From an uncultured Eubacteriales bacterium (lineage in GTDB: Bacteria; Bacillota; Clostridia; Christensenellales; Aristaeellaceae): DNA of 47,450 nucleotides. Position numbers and translations under genes: made by a program. Position 1 is the first letter of the stretch, and each line of letters starts with the position of its first letter. Of this stretch, positions 8,156-16,564 are shown piece by piece. The stretch is from NCBI GenBank assembly GCA_902781095.1, contig CACZHW010000017.1:1-47450 (forward strand), written 5' to 3'. The notes under the pieces were generated by a model. It searched no databases. It saw nothing but the letters and a program-made list of their open reading frames with translations, and was not told the origin of the DNA.

Positions 8156-9640
8156 ATGAAGACCATCGGTTTTGACAGCCAGAAGTACATCACGCTCCAG
8201 TCGGAGCACATCCGGGAGAGGATTCAGCAGTTTGGCGGCAAGCTCTACATGGAATTCGGCGGCAAGCTGTTTGACGATTACCATGCGGCGCGCGTGCTGC
8301 CCGGCTTTGCGCCGGACAACAAGATCCGCATGCTGACCGAACTGCGCGACCAGGTGGAAATCGTCATCGCCATCAACGCGGGGGACATCGAGAAGAGCAA
8401 GCGCCGCGGCGATCTGGGCATCACCTATGACGAGGACGTGATGCGGCTCATCGACGTGTTCCGCGGCTACGGCTTTTACGTGGGCAGCATCGCTCTTACG
8501 CAGTTTGCGGACCAGAGCGCGGCGATGGCCTTCGAGAGCCGGATGAAAGCGCTGGGCGTGCGCGTCTACCGCCACTATCCCATCGCGGGCTATCCGTCCG
8601 ACGTCCGCCTCATCGTCAGCGACGAGGGCTACGGGCGCAACCAGTACATCGAGACGAGCCGCCCGCTCGTCGTGGTGACGGCCCCCGGTCCCGGCAGCGG
8701 AAAGATGGCGACCTGCCTTTCCCAGCTCTATCACGAGAACAAGCGGGGCATCAAAGCGGGCTACGCGAAGTTCGAGACCTTCCCGGTCTGGAACCTGCCG
8801 CTCAAGCATCCGGTCAACCTGGCGTACGAGGCGGCGACGGCGGACCTCTCCGACGTGAACATGATCGACCCCTACCATCTGGAGGCCTACGGCGTCACGA
8901 CCGTCAATTACAACCGGGATATCGAAGTCTTCCCCGTGCTGCGCGCGATCTTCGAGCGCATTTACGGTGAATGCCCGTACAAGAGCCCGACGGATATGGG
9001 CGTCAACATGATCGCCAGCGCCATCACGGACGACGGGGTTTGCCGCGAGGCCTCGCGGCAGGAGGTCATCCGCCGCTGGTTCAAGACGGTCGCCGAGATC
9101 CGCCGCGGCCTGGCCGGACAGGGGGAGAAACAGAAGATCGCCATGCTGCTCCAGCAGCTGGGGATCGAACCGGAGAACCGGCCGGTCGTACCCGCGGCGC
9201 GCTGGCGCGCCGAGAAGACGGGCAAGCCAGCCTCCGCGATCGAACTGGCGGACGGGCGGATCATCACCGGCAAGACGAGCGACCTGTTCGGCCCCAGTTC
9301 CGCGGTGCTGCTCAACGCACTCAAGGCGCTGGCGGGCATCGACCAGGAGACCGACCTCATCGGGGAGGAGGTCCTCCGCTCCATTCAGACGCTCAAGACG
9401 GACTACCTGAAGGGGCACAACCCGCGCCTGCACACGGACGAAATGCTGATCGCGCTCTCCATCAGCGCGGCTGCGGACGAGCGGGCGGCGCGCGCCATGC
9501 AGAAGCTCTCCGAACTGGAGGGGTGCGAGGTCCATTCCACGGTGATGCTCTCCTCGGTGGATGAGGGCGTGTTCATGCGGCTGGGCATGAACCTCACCTG
9601 CGATGCCGTGTACGAGAACAGCAAGCTGTACCATAAATAA
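8156..9640 (+). CDS. DUF1846 family protein
   Basis: The 494-residue product matches the DUF1846 family of Firmicutes in length and in its start MKTIGFDSQKYITLQSEHI. It contains a glycine-rich loop APGPGSGKMATC (about residues 178-189) that looks like a nucleotide-binding P-loop, then VNMIDPYHLEAYGVTTVNYNRD-like conserved text. Structures of the family exist, but no reaction is established to my knowledge. It is the last gene of the valS transcript, 18 bases after the LRR gene, and a terminator follows directly. The glycine loop suggests an ATP- or GTP-dependent enzyme (inference). Confidence 0.9.
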   Translation: MKTIGFDSQKYITLQSEHIRERIQQFGGKLYMEFGGKLFDDYHAARVLPGFAPDNKIRMLTELRDQVEIVIAINAGDIEKSKRRGDLGITYDEDVMRLIDVFRGYGFYVGSIALTQFADQSAAMAFESRMKALGVRVYRHYPIAGYPSDVRLIVSDEGYGRNQYIETSRPLVVVTAPGPGSGKMATCLSQLYHENKRGIKAGYAKFETFPVWNLPLKHPVNLAYEAATADLSDVNMIDPYHLEAYGVTTVNYNRDIEVFPVLRAIFERIYGECPYKSPTDMGVNMIASAITDDGVCREASRQEVIRRWFKTVAEIRRGLAGQGEKQKIAMLLQQLGIEPENRPVVPAARWRAEKTGKPASAIELADGRIITGKTSDLFGPSSAVLLNALKALAGIDQETDLIGEEVLRSIQTLKTDYLKGHNPRLHTDEMLIALSISAAADERAARAMQKLSELEGCEVHSTVMLSSVDEGVFMRLGMNLTCDAVYENSKLYHK

Positions 9641-9642
9641 GC

Positions 9643-9666
9643 AAAGCCCGTCGGAAGGCGGGTTTT
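9643..9666 (+). terminator. Terminator of the valS operon
   Basis: AAAGCCCG (9643-9650) pairs with CGGGTTTT (9659-9666) with one G-T pair. The 3' arm ends in T. It begins three bases after the DUF1846 stop. The following 110 bases are AT-rich and hold no gene. Confidence 0.8.
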
Positions 9667-9776
9667 CGTATGCACTGAAACTGATGAATAACCTTTTGGA
9701 ATATTCAATTTGCAATTAATTATGCCAAATTCTAATAAAATATGGGAGAATTGTAAATTAAACATGCATTTTGATC

Positions 9777-9804
9777 TTGAAATCTGCGGGAAGGGTGATA
9801 CAAT
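9777..9804 (+). promoter_or_regulatory. Promoter of pyrG
   Basis: TTGAAA (9777-9782) and TACAAT (9799-9804) lie 16 bp apart, about 50 bases upstream of the pyrG ATG. The likely start region (about 9811) does not read GGGC. The reiterative-transcription control of Bacillus pyrG, which needs that start and a leader terminator, is therefore not evident. Confidence 0.7.
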
Positions 9805-9814
9805 AGCGCGGTAG

Positions 9815-11464
<1,650 letters not shown>

Positions 11465-11492
11465 AAAAAACGCCCCGCCGGTACCGGCGGGG
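11465..11492 (-). terminator. Terminator of the iscS-iscU operon (minus strand)
   Basis: A perfect 20-bp palindrome CCCCGCCGGTACCGGCGGGG (11473-11492) is followed on the minus strand by CG and seven T. It lies 30 bases after the iscU stop. On the plus strand it has no T-run, so for pyrG it could act only as a weak hairpin. Confidence 0.85.
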
Positions 11493-11521
11493 TGCTGCAG
11501 TAAGGAAGGCTGCAGGGAGGA

Positions 11522-11902
11522 TCAGCCTTCGCCTTTGCGCCTGTTGTAATCGTCCAGCGCTGACCGGATGGCCTCCTCGGCCAGGACGGAGCAGTGCATC
11601 TTGTAGTCCGGCAGGCCGTCCAGCGCCTCGGCGACGGCCTTGTTGGTCAGCTTCATCGCCTCGGAGACGGGCTGCCCCTTGATGAGCTCCGTCGCCATGG
11701 AACTGGAGGCGATGGCGCTGCCGCAGCCGAAGGTCTCGAACTTGACGTCCTTGATGATTTCATCCTCGATCTTGAGATACATCTTCATGATATCGCCGCA
11801 CTTGGCGTTGCCGACCTCGCCTACGCCGTTGGCGTCCTCGATGACGCCGACGTTGCGGGGATTGCGGAAATGGTCCATCACTTTTTCACTGTAGAGTGCC
11901 AT
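11522..11902 (-). CDS. iscU: Iron-sulfur cluster assembly scaffold IscU/NifU-like
   Basis: The 126-residue protein starts MALYSEKVMDHFRNPRNVG, the classic IscU opening. It keeps the three cluster-binding cysteines, in GNAKCGD (about 35), FGCGSA (about 60) and MHCSVLAEEA (about 103). It receives sulfur from the cysteine desulfurase encoded just upstream and assembles Fe-S clusters for target proteins. Such targets in this window include NrdG, PyrK and the PurF-like protein with its cysteine set (inference). The gene is second in a two-gene operon, 21 bases after iscS. Some databases call the Clostridia homologues NifU. Confidence 0.95.
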   Translation of the reverse strand: MALYSEKVMDHFRNPRNVGVIEDANGVGEVGNAKCGDIMKMYLKIEDEIIKDVKFETFGCGSAIASSSMATELIKGQPVSEAMKLTNKAVAEALDGLPDYKMHCSVLAEEAIRSALDDYNRRKGEG

Positions 11903-11923
11903 CGTGTTTCCTCCTGCCTGAGC

Positions 11924-13111
11924 TCACAGAATGAACGGGGTTTTGCCGCTTTGCAGGTCGCGCCAGACGGGGGAGAAGCCCCGCAGGTATTCGACGATCT
12001 CGCGGACGGAGCGGATGATGTAATCGACCTCTTCTTCGGTCGCGTCCTCGCCGAGGGAGAGGCGCAGGGAACCGTGCGCCACGTCGTGCACGCGCCCGAT
12101 GGCCAGCAGAACGTGGCTGGGATCCAGCGAGCCGGAGGTGCAGGCGCTGCCCGAGGAGGCGGAGATGCCCTTGTCGTCCAGCAGCAGGAGCAGGGACTCG
12201 CCCTCGATCCCCTCAAAGCAGAAGTTGACGTTGCCCGGCAGCCGCCGCACTGCGTCCCCGTTCAGCGCGGAGTGGGGGATTTCGCTGAGGCCGGCGATCA
12301 GCCGGTCGCGGAGCGCCGTCATACGAGCGGCGTTTTCCGCCATGCCGGCTGCGGCTTCCTTCAGGGCGGCGGCCATGGCCATGATGCCCGATACGTTCTC
12401 CGTGCCGGCGCGCTTTCCGCGCTCCTGTGCGCCGCCCTCGATGAGGTTGGTGAGCCGGACGCCGCGGCGGGCGAAGAGGAAGCCCACGCCCTTGGGCCCG
12501 TGGAACTTGTGGGCGGAGGCGGAGAGCAGATCGATGTTGTCCGCCTTGACGTCGATGGGCAGGTGCCCGACGGCCTGAACGGCGTCGGTATGGAAGGGAA
12601 CGCCGTGCGCGCGGCAGACGGCGCCGATTTCGCGGACGGGCTGGAGGGTGCCGATCTCGTTGTTGGCGGTCATGATCGTGACGAGGCACGTGTCTTCCCG
12701 CAGTGCGGCCTCCATCTCGCGCACGTCCACGATGCCGTTTTCGTGCACGGGCAGCAGCGTGACCTCGAAGCCCTCGGACTCCAGCCGCTTCAGCGCGTGG
12801 AGAACGGCATGGTGCTCGAAGGCGGAAGAGACGATATGCAGTTTCCCCTGCTTTTTGCCCAGCGTGGCTGCGGAGAGCAGCGCCTGGTTGTCGGCCTCGC
12901 TGCCGCCGGAGGTGAAGGTGATCTCGCGGGGATCCGCGCCGATGACGGCGGCGATGTCCGAGCGGGCCTGCTCCAGCGCCTCCTTGGCGCGCTGCCCGAT
13001 GCTGTAAAGGCTGGACGGGTTGCCGTAGATCTCTTCCATGTAGGGGAGCATGGCGTCGATCGCCGTGCGGCTCATCCGGGTCGTGGCTGCATTGTCGGCG
13101 TAAATTTGCAT
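11924..13111 (-). CDS. iscS: Cysteine desulfurase (IscS/NifS)
   Basis: This 395-residue PLP enzyme removes sulfur from cysteine and passes it to IscU. It shows YADNAATTRMS at the start, FTSGGSEADNQAL near residue 68, the PLP lysine in SASAHKFHGPKG (about residue 200), and the mobile catalytic cysteine in SSGSACTSGSLDPSHVL (about residue 320). Length and motifs are normal. It heads an iscS-iscU pair. In many Clostridia an Rrf2 regulator gene (iscR) precedes this pair, but here the upstream neighbour is the rpsR terminator, so the regulator must lie elsewhere. The promoter carries a clear operator-like palindrome. Confidence 0.97.
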   Translation of the reverse strand: MQIYADNAATTRMSRTAIDAMLPYMEEIYGNPSSLYSIGQRAKEALEQARSDIAAVIGADPREITFTSGGSEADNQALLSAATLGKKQGKLHIVSSAFEHHAVLHALKRLESEGFEVTLLPVHENGIVDVREMEAALREDTCLVTIMTANNEIGTLQPVREIGAVCRAHGVPFHTDAVQAVGHLPIDVKADNIDLLSASAHKFHGPKGVGFLFARRGVRLTNLIEGGAQERGKRAGTENVSGIMAMAAALKEAAAGMAENAARMTALRDRLIAGLSEIPHSALNGDAVRRLPGNVNFCFEGIEGESLLLLLDDKGISASSGSACTSGSLDPSHVLLAIGRVHDVAHGSLRLSLGEDATEEEVDYIIRSVREIVEYLRGFSPVWRDLQSGKTPFIL

Positions 13112-13161
13112 GGTTCGGATTCAGCTCCTTCTGTACGGATGGAAACCATCCTGTTATGGAG

Positions 13162-13190
13162 AGTATAAGCCCTAATTCCTACTATGTCAA
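13162..13190 (-). promoter_or_regulatory. Promoter of iscS-iscU
   Basis: On the minus strand TTGACA (13185-13190) and TATACT (13162-13167) lie 17 bp apart, about 50 bases upstream of the iscS ATG. The -35 box lies inside a perfect inverted repeat. Confidence 0.85.
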
Positions 13191-13199
13191 CAGGAATTA
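13173..13199. promoter_or_regulatory. Palindromic operator over the iscS -35 box
   Basis: TAATTCCT (13173-13180) and AGGAATTA (13192-13199) form a perfect 8-bp inverted repeat with an 11-bp spacer. The spacer contains the whole -35 hexamer, so a bound protein would block RNA polymerase. By gene context the best candidate is an Rrf2-family repressor such as IscR, or a CymR-like one (inference). No such gene is in the window. Confidence 0.7.
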
Positions 13200-13205
13200 A
13201 GTGAA

Positions 13206-13235
13206 AAAGAAAATTCCCTCTCCGAAGAGAGGGAA
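13206..13235 (-). terminator. Terminator of the rpsF-ssb-rpsR operon
   Basis: On the minus strand TTCCCTCTC-TTCG-GAGAGGGAA (13214-13235) forms a perfect 9-bp stem with a UUCG tetraloop and is followed by TTTTCTTTTT. Confidence 0.92.
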
Positions 13236-13250
13236 CGGCTTTCTGCAAAA

Positions 13251-13511
13251 TCAGTCCACGCTGTAGGGCAGAAGCGCGATGGCACGGGCGCGCTTGATGG
13301 CCTCGGACAGCTGACGCTGATGCTTGGCGCAGTTGCCGGTCATGCGGCGGGGCAGGATCTTGCCGCGCTCGCTGATGTTCCGGCGCATGCGGGAGTTGAC
13401 ATCACGGAAATCCTTGTAATCGATGTACTCGATCTTGTCAACGCAGAATGCACAGACCTTCCTGCGCGGCTTGCGGCCGCGGGGGCGGCGTGCCTGACGG
13501 TCTTCAGACAT
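13251..13511 (-). CDS. rpsR: 30S ribosomal protein S18
   Basis: The 86-residue S18 binds S6 on the platform of the 30S subunit. The core [17 protein letters not shown]...[28 protein letters not shown] is typical, with gaps noted. A C-A-F-C pair (residues 20-23) together with a later cysteine in TGNCAKHQ marks the zinc-binding (C+) form of S18, not the cysteine-free form made under zinc shortage. The basic N-terminus ([11 protein letters not shown]) is slightly extended. It is last in the rpsF-ssb-rpsR operon; rplI, sometimes attached, is absent. Confidence 0.97.
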   Translation of the reverse strand: MSEDRQARRPRGRKPRRKVCAFCVDKIEYIDYKDFRDVNSRMRRNISERGKILPRRMTGNCAKHQRQLSEAIKRARAIALLPYSVD

Positions 13512-13557
13512 GGCGTTCTCCTTTCCGGCCGGGGCTTCCGGCCGCTGTCAAATCGGC

Positions 13558-14001
13558 TTAAAACGGGAGATCGTCGTCGTCCACCTGGGTAAATCCGGAA
13601 TCGGCGGGGGCAAAGGCAGGCGCCTGAGCCGGGGCCGCGGAAGAGGCGGACGCGACATGCGTTTCGCCGGCGGGCGCGCCCGCACCGGAGGGAGAGAGGA
13701 ACTCCACTTCATCGGCGACGATGTCAAACGCGTTGCGCTTGCTGCCGTCCTGCGCCTCGTAGGTCCGGGTCTGGATGGAGCCGGCAATGGCGACCTTCCT
13801 GCCCTTGGACAGATACTTGCCGCAGAGCTCGCCCAGCTGACGCCAGGCGACGATGTTGAAGAAGTCGGTTTCCTGCTGTCCGTTCTGATTGCGGAAGCGG
13901 CGGTTGACCGCGATGCTGAAATTGCAAACCGACACGCCGGAGGATGTGGCACGCATCTCCGGATCGCGGGTCAGGTTGCCGATCAAATAAACTTTGTTCA
14001 T
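13558..14001 (-). CDS. ssb: Single-stranded DNA-binding protein
   Basis: The 147-residue protein has an N-terminal OB fold (MNKVYLIGNLTRDPEMR, then SIAVNRRF and DFFNIVAWRQLGELC). A flexible linker rich in Ala, Pro and Ser follows, and the tail ends VDDDDLPF, the acidic tip that recruits replication and repair proteins. It coats single-stranded DNA during replication and recombination. It lies between rpsF and rpsR, the conserved order in Firmicutes, with 46- to 48-base gaps. Confidence 0.97.
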   Translation of the reverse strand: MNKVYLIGNLTRDPEMRATSSGVSVCNFSIAVNRRFRNQNGQQETDFFNIVAWRQLGELCGKYLSKGRKVAIAGSIQTRTYEAQDGSKRNAFDIVADEVEFLSPSGAGAPAGETHVASASSAAPAQAPAFAPADSGFTQVDDDDLPF

Positions 14002-14049
14002 CTTTCACTCATCCTTATCATAGTCATAACGCGGCGAAACGTGCGGTGA

Positions 14050-14490
14050 TTACTCCTGGGCGGCAGGCGCTTCCTCTGCGGGGGCCGCTTCTTCGGCGGG
14101 CGCCGCGGGAGCTTCTGCTGCGGGCGCTTCCTCTGCGGCTGCCGCAGGGGCAGCCTCGACGACGGGCGCAACGCGAACCGGACGCGGCTTGACGCTGCTC
14201 TTCTTCGTCAGAAGCTTTACGATCTGGGAGCGGATCACGCTCTCGTTGTTGCCGAGATTACGGGAGAGCTCCTTCGGCAGCTCAGCGCTGGCGTTGAAGG
14301 CCACATACACGTAATAACCCTCGGTTTTGTAGTCGATGGCGTAGGCGAGACGGCGCTTGCCCCACTCTTCGACCTTCACAACCTCACCGCCGTTCGCGGT
14401 GATGACGCCGTTGAACTTCTCGATGAGGTCCTTGCGGGCAGCCTCTTCGAGGGCGGCATCGATGATGTAGATCAGTTCGTAGTTGTTCAT
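14050..14490 (-). CDS. rpsF: 30S ribosomal protein S6 with long Ala/Glu-rich tail
   Basis: S6 pairs with S18 in the small subunit. The first 100 residues are a normal S6 (MNNYELIYIIDAALEE, then KRRLAYAIDYKTEGYYV). The remaining 45 or so residues are a low-complexity tail of Ala, Glu and Pro that ordinary S6 lacks. I chose ATG 14490 because AAGGAGGTGA, a near-perfect Shine-Dalgarno sequence, lies 6-7 bases upstream. A longer open frame upstream would cover the leader and promoter and is rejected. It is the first gene of rpsF-ssb-rpsR. Confidence 0.96.
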   Translation of the reverse strand: MNNYELIYIIDAALEEAARKDLIEKFNGVITANGGEVVKVEEWGKRRLAYAIDYKTEGYYVYVAFNASAELPKELSRNLGNNESVIRSQIVKLLTKKSSVKPRPVRVAPVVEAAPAAAAEEAPAAEAPAAPAEEAAPAEEAPAAQE

Positions 14491-14560
14491 GAACCTTTCA
14501 CCTCCTTTTGGACTCTGGCTCTGCAATGTCTCATGCAGAACAAGGATGTGCCAATTCGGT

Positions 14561-14589
14561 ATATTACCACCATTGTTTTGAAAAAGCAA
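14561..14589 (-). promoter_or_regulatory. Probable promoter of rpsF-ssb-rpsR
   Basis: On the minus strand TTGCTT (14584-14589) and TAATAT (14561-14566) are 17 bp apart. The leader to the rpsF ATG is about 65 bases and contains a small hairpin, CTGCA/TGCAG. An S6:S18 autoregulatory leader is possible, but I could not match it to that motif. Confidence 0.45.
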
Positions 14590-14620
14590 GCGTTTTTACT
14601 TGGTTTTTTGAGCTACTGCA

Positions 14621-14650
14621 TAAAAAACCTCTCCGTCAGCGGGAGAGGTT
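14621..14650 (-). terminator. Terminator of the small 77-residue protein gene
   Basis: On the minus strand AACCTCTCC (14642-14650) pairs with GGAGAGGTT (14626-14634) around a 7-base loop, followed by a T-run. It separates this gene from the rpsF promoter. Confidence 0.88.
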
Positions 14651-14657
14651 TCAGGGA

Positions 14658-14891
14658 TTACCGTCCGAGAATGCCCTTGAGGGCGCCGAGGATACCGGAG
14701 GCCTTTTCGGCGCCGATCGCCTTGGTGACGCCCTCGATGAGCGCTGTCAGCTGGTCGCCGTCCAGGCTGATGCCCAGTGTCTTCGTGACGAGCGAGACCG
14801 GATCGCTCTTGAAGGCGTTCATCAGGTCGGTATTGGCGAGCAGCTTGCCCGCGACTTCGGAGATCAGGCTTTCGAGGTTCATCGTGTCCAT
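14658..14891 (-). CDS. Small acidic-amphipathic protein, unknown family
   Basis: This 77-residue protein begins MDTMNLESLISEVAGKLL. It contains a KSDPVSLVTKTLGISLDGDQL segment, abbreviated here, and ends in the glycine-spaced amphipathic helix SGILGALKGILGR. The layout (helix, D-P-V, a leucine/glycine turn, then D-G-D-Q) faintly recalls Nif11/NHLP-type leader peptides. There is no double-glycine processing site with a modifiable core, and no maturation or transport gene is nearby. It has its own ribosome binding site (AAAGGACGG) and a strong terminator, so it is a real monocistronic gene. Function is unknown. ATG 14882 is an alternative start. Confidence 0.7.
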   Translation of the reverse strand: MDTMNLESLISEVAGKLLANTDLMNAFKSDPVSLVTKTLGISLDGDQLTALIEGVTKAIGAEKASGILGALKGILGR

Positions 14892-15013
14892 GGGAAAACC
14901 GTCCTTTCATTTGGATTCGCGCCCAGTATAGCCTCGCGGGGGTTCAGCCGCAAGAGACGGGCGCAAAAGTTCGAAATCTCCTCACATTTGGGCGGGGAAA
15001 TCATATGCGTGTA

Positions 15014-15022
15014 TGATATAAT
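15014..15022 (+). promoter_or_regulatory. Extended -10 promoter of the first SH3b gene
   Basis: TGATATAAT (15014-15022) is a perfect extended -10 element about 32 bases upstream of the ATG. I see no convincing -35 box at the right distance, which extended -10 promoters can do without. Confidence 0.6.
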
Positions 15023-15053
15023 GAAGGCAGCGTGAAAAAAGGGGATGAATTGG

Positions 15054-16490
15054 ATGAAAAAGCGGATGATTCTGGCGACTGGGCTCGTGCTCCTGCTGAT
15101 CTTCAGCGCAGCCGCCGCAGACAAGGCGCGCTTTCTGGCGGAAGACGGGGACAGGGCGTACCACGGCAGCCACCTCGCGCTGCACGCCGGCACGGAAGAC
15201 TGCCGCATCTGCGGCAACTACCTGAAGGTCCGCGCCTGGCCGGACGGAAACGCCGCGGTCGTCGGCCACGCGGAGCAGGCGGACCTGGTGCACCTGCTGG
15301 AGATCTCCGGGAAATGGGCGCGCATCCGCGTGGTCTACAGCGCGCAGTCGAGCCCGGATTCGTGGACCGGCCTGGAGGGCTGGGTGGACGCCGCTTACCT
15401 TGAGTGCGGCTGCAGCGAGCGCACCTACTACGCGGGCGGCGTTGACGGGGCACAGGGCGGGGAGATCACCGCGGGTTCCGTCAACTTGCGGGAGACGGCG
15501 TCCGCAAAGAGCAGGAGCCTTGGAAAGCTGGAGCGGGGCGAGCGCGTGCGCGTGCTGGGGCAGTACGGTAAGGGCGCGAAGACCTTTTACCGCGTAGTGC
15601 GCTCGAGCGGACAGAGCGGCTTCGTCAGCGCGGAGTATCTGAAGGTTGGCGGAAACCTGCCGGAGATGGCGTATGCTTCACCGGGAAGAGAACGGAATCC
15701 ATCAAGCGGTTTGCCGGATTACGGCACAGCATCTACAGGGCTTGATCTGTATACCGGTACAGAAGAGCTGCGTGCAACGACCGGCCAGCTTCGGGTGCGT
15801 AAAACACCTGACGGGGAGATTATCGGGCATATCAGTCCGGATGACAGTATCCTTTTACAGGAACTCAAAGGAGAATGGGCAAGAATCAAGGTGACAAACG
15901 CCAAATCCTGGTATGAGGACTGCTGGACCGGGCTGGAAGGTTGGGTAAGTACAGAATTCTTGAGAAATGAAAGGGTTTCACCAATTGCAGATAAACAGCA
16001 GTATAAAGCATTGACGAAAGAAACGCTCTTTCCTTCGATGAAAGGCATGATGCTAGACTTTTCCAGCGGTGCGGGTGCATGGCAAACAGAATTATGCATA
16101 AAGGAGAACGGCGAGTTTTATGGTGAATACGAAGATGCTGATATGGGAGTTTATACTGAAGATTATCCTGGTGGGACAATATATGAGTGTCGCTTTTCTG
16201 GTAAGTTGAGTATTCAAAGTCAATTAAGTGATTATTCATGGCAATTGCACATAGATAAATTGAAAATAGAAAACAGCCATGATACAGAATATATCGAAAA
16301 AGGTGTCCTCCATGTTCCTTCAAAACCTTATGGCATTGAAGATACAGAAGTGTTGATCTTATATACGCCGGGCATGCCTGTTTCAGAAGTATCAGAAAGC
16401 TTTTTATCTTGGGCAGGTATGTATGAATCAGAGGAAAGGCTGTACGGTTTTGCTATTTATAATCCGGTACATGGTTATGCTTTCCGATAG
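15054..16490 (+). CDS. Secreted protein with three SH3b domains and an unknown C-terminal domain
   Basis: The 478-residue protein starts with a signal peptide (MKKRMILATGLVLLLIFSAAAA, cleaved near AAA-DK). Two bacterial SH3 domains follow (about residues 40-110 and 125-195), then a third (about 225-300) that is a diverged copy of the first (TGLEGWVSTEFL against TGLEGWVDAAYL). The last 170 residues form a separate domain with DFSSGAGAWQTEL and a hydrophobic core; no function is known. SH3b domains usually bind peptidoglycan or peptides outside the cell. ATG 15054 is chosen over 15045 for its spacing from AAAAGGGG. Base composition falls from GC-rich to AT-rich after about 15655. The head is nearly identical to the gene at 17925. 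Confidence 0.8.
   Translation: MKKRMILATGLVLLLIFSAAAADKARFLAEDGDRAYHGSHLALHAGTEDCRICGNYLKVRAWPDGNAAVVGHAEQADLVHLLEISGKWARIRVVYSAQSSPDSWTGLEGWVDAAYLECGCSERTYYAGGVDGAQGGEITAGSVNLRETASAKSRSLGKLERGERVRVLGQYGKGAKTFYRVVRSSGQSGFVSAEYLKVGGNLPEMAYASPGRERNPSSGLPDYGTASTGLDLYTGTEELRATTGQLRVRKTPDGEIIGHISPDDSILLQELKGEWARIKVTNAKSWYEDCWTGLEGWVSTEFLRNERVSPIADKQQYKALTKETLFPSMKGMMLDFSSGAGAWQTELCIKENGEFYGEYEDADMGVYTEDYPGGTIYECRFSGKLSIQSQLSDYSWQLHIDKLKIENSHDTEYIEKGVLHVPSKPYGIEDTEVLILYTPGMPVSEVSESFLSWAGMYESEERLYGFAIYNPVHGYAFR
15121..15653 (+). repeat. Copy 1 of a duplicated 533-bp SH3b head module
   Basis: This segment aligns without gaps to 17992-18524 (constant offset 2871). By hand about 14 residues differ over some 175. 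It begins at the signal-peptide cleavage region and ends after the second SH3b domain. The signal peptides before it and the tails after it are unrelated between the two genes. Confidence 0.92.
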
Positions 16491-16564
16491 CAGTAAGGTA
16501 AGTCATACTCTTAAGAGTTAAAAGCACTAAACCACATCGATGAGTCCATGGGGGCATATTGGAG

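Noticed and set aside
11594..13168. Long plus-strand open frame across iscU and iscS
   Set aside because: Mirror of the two genuine minus-strand genes, which have full family motifs, a promoter, an operator and a terminator.
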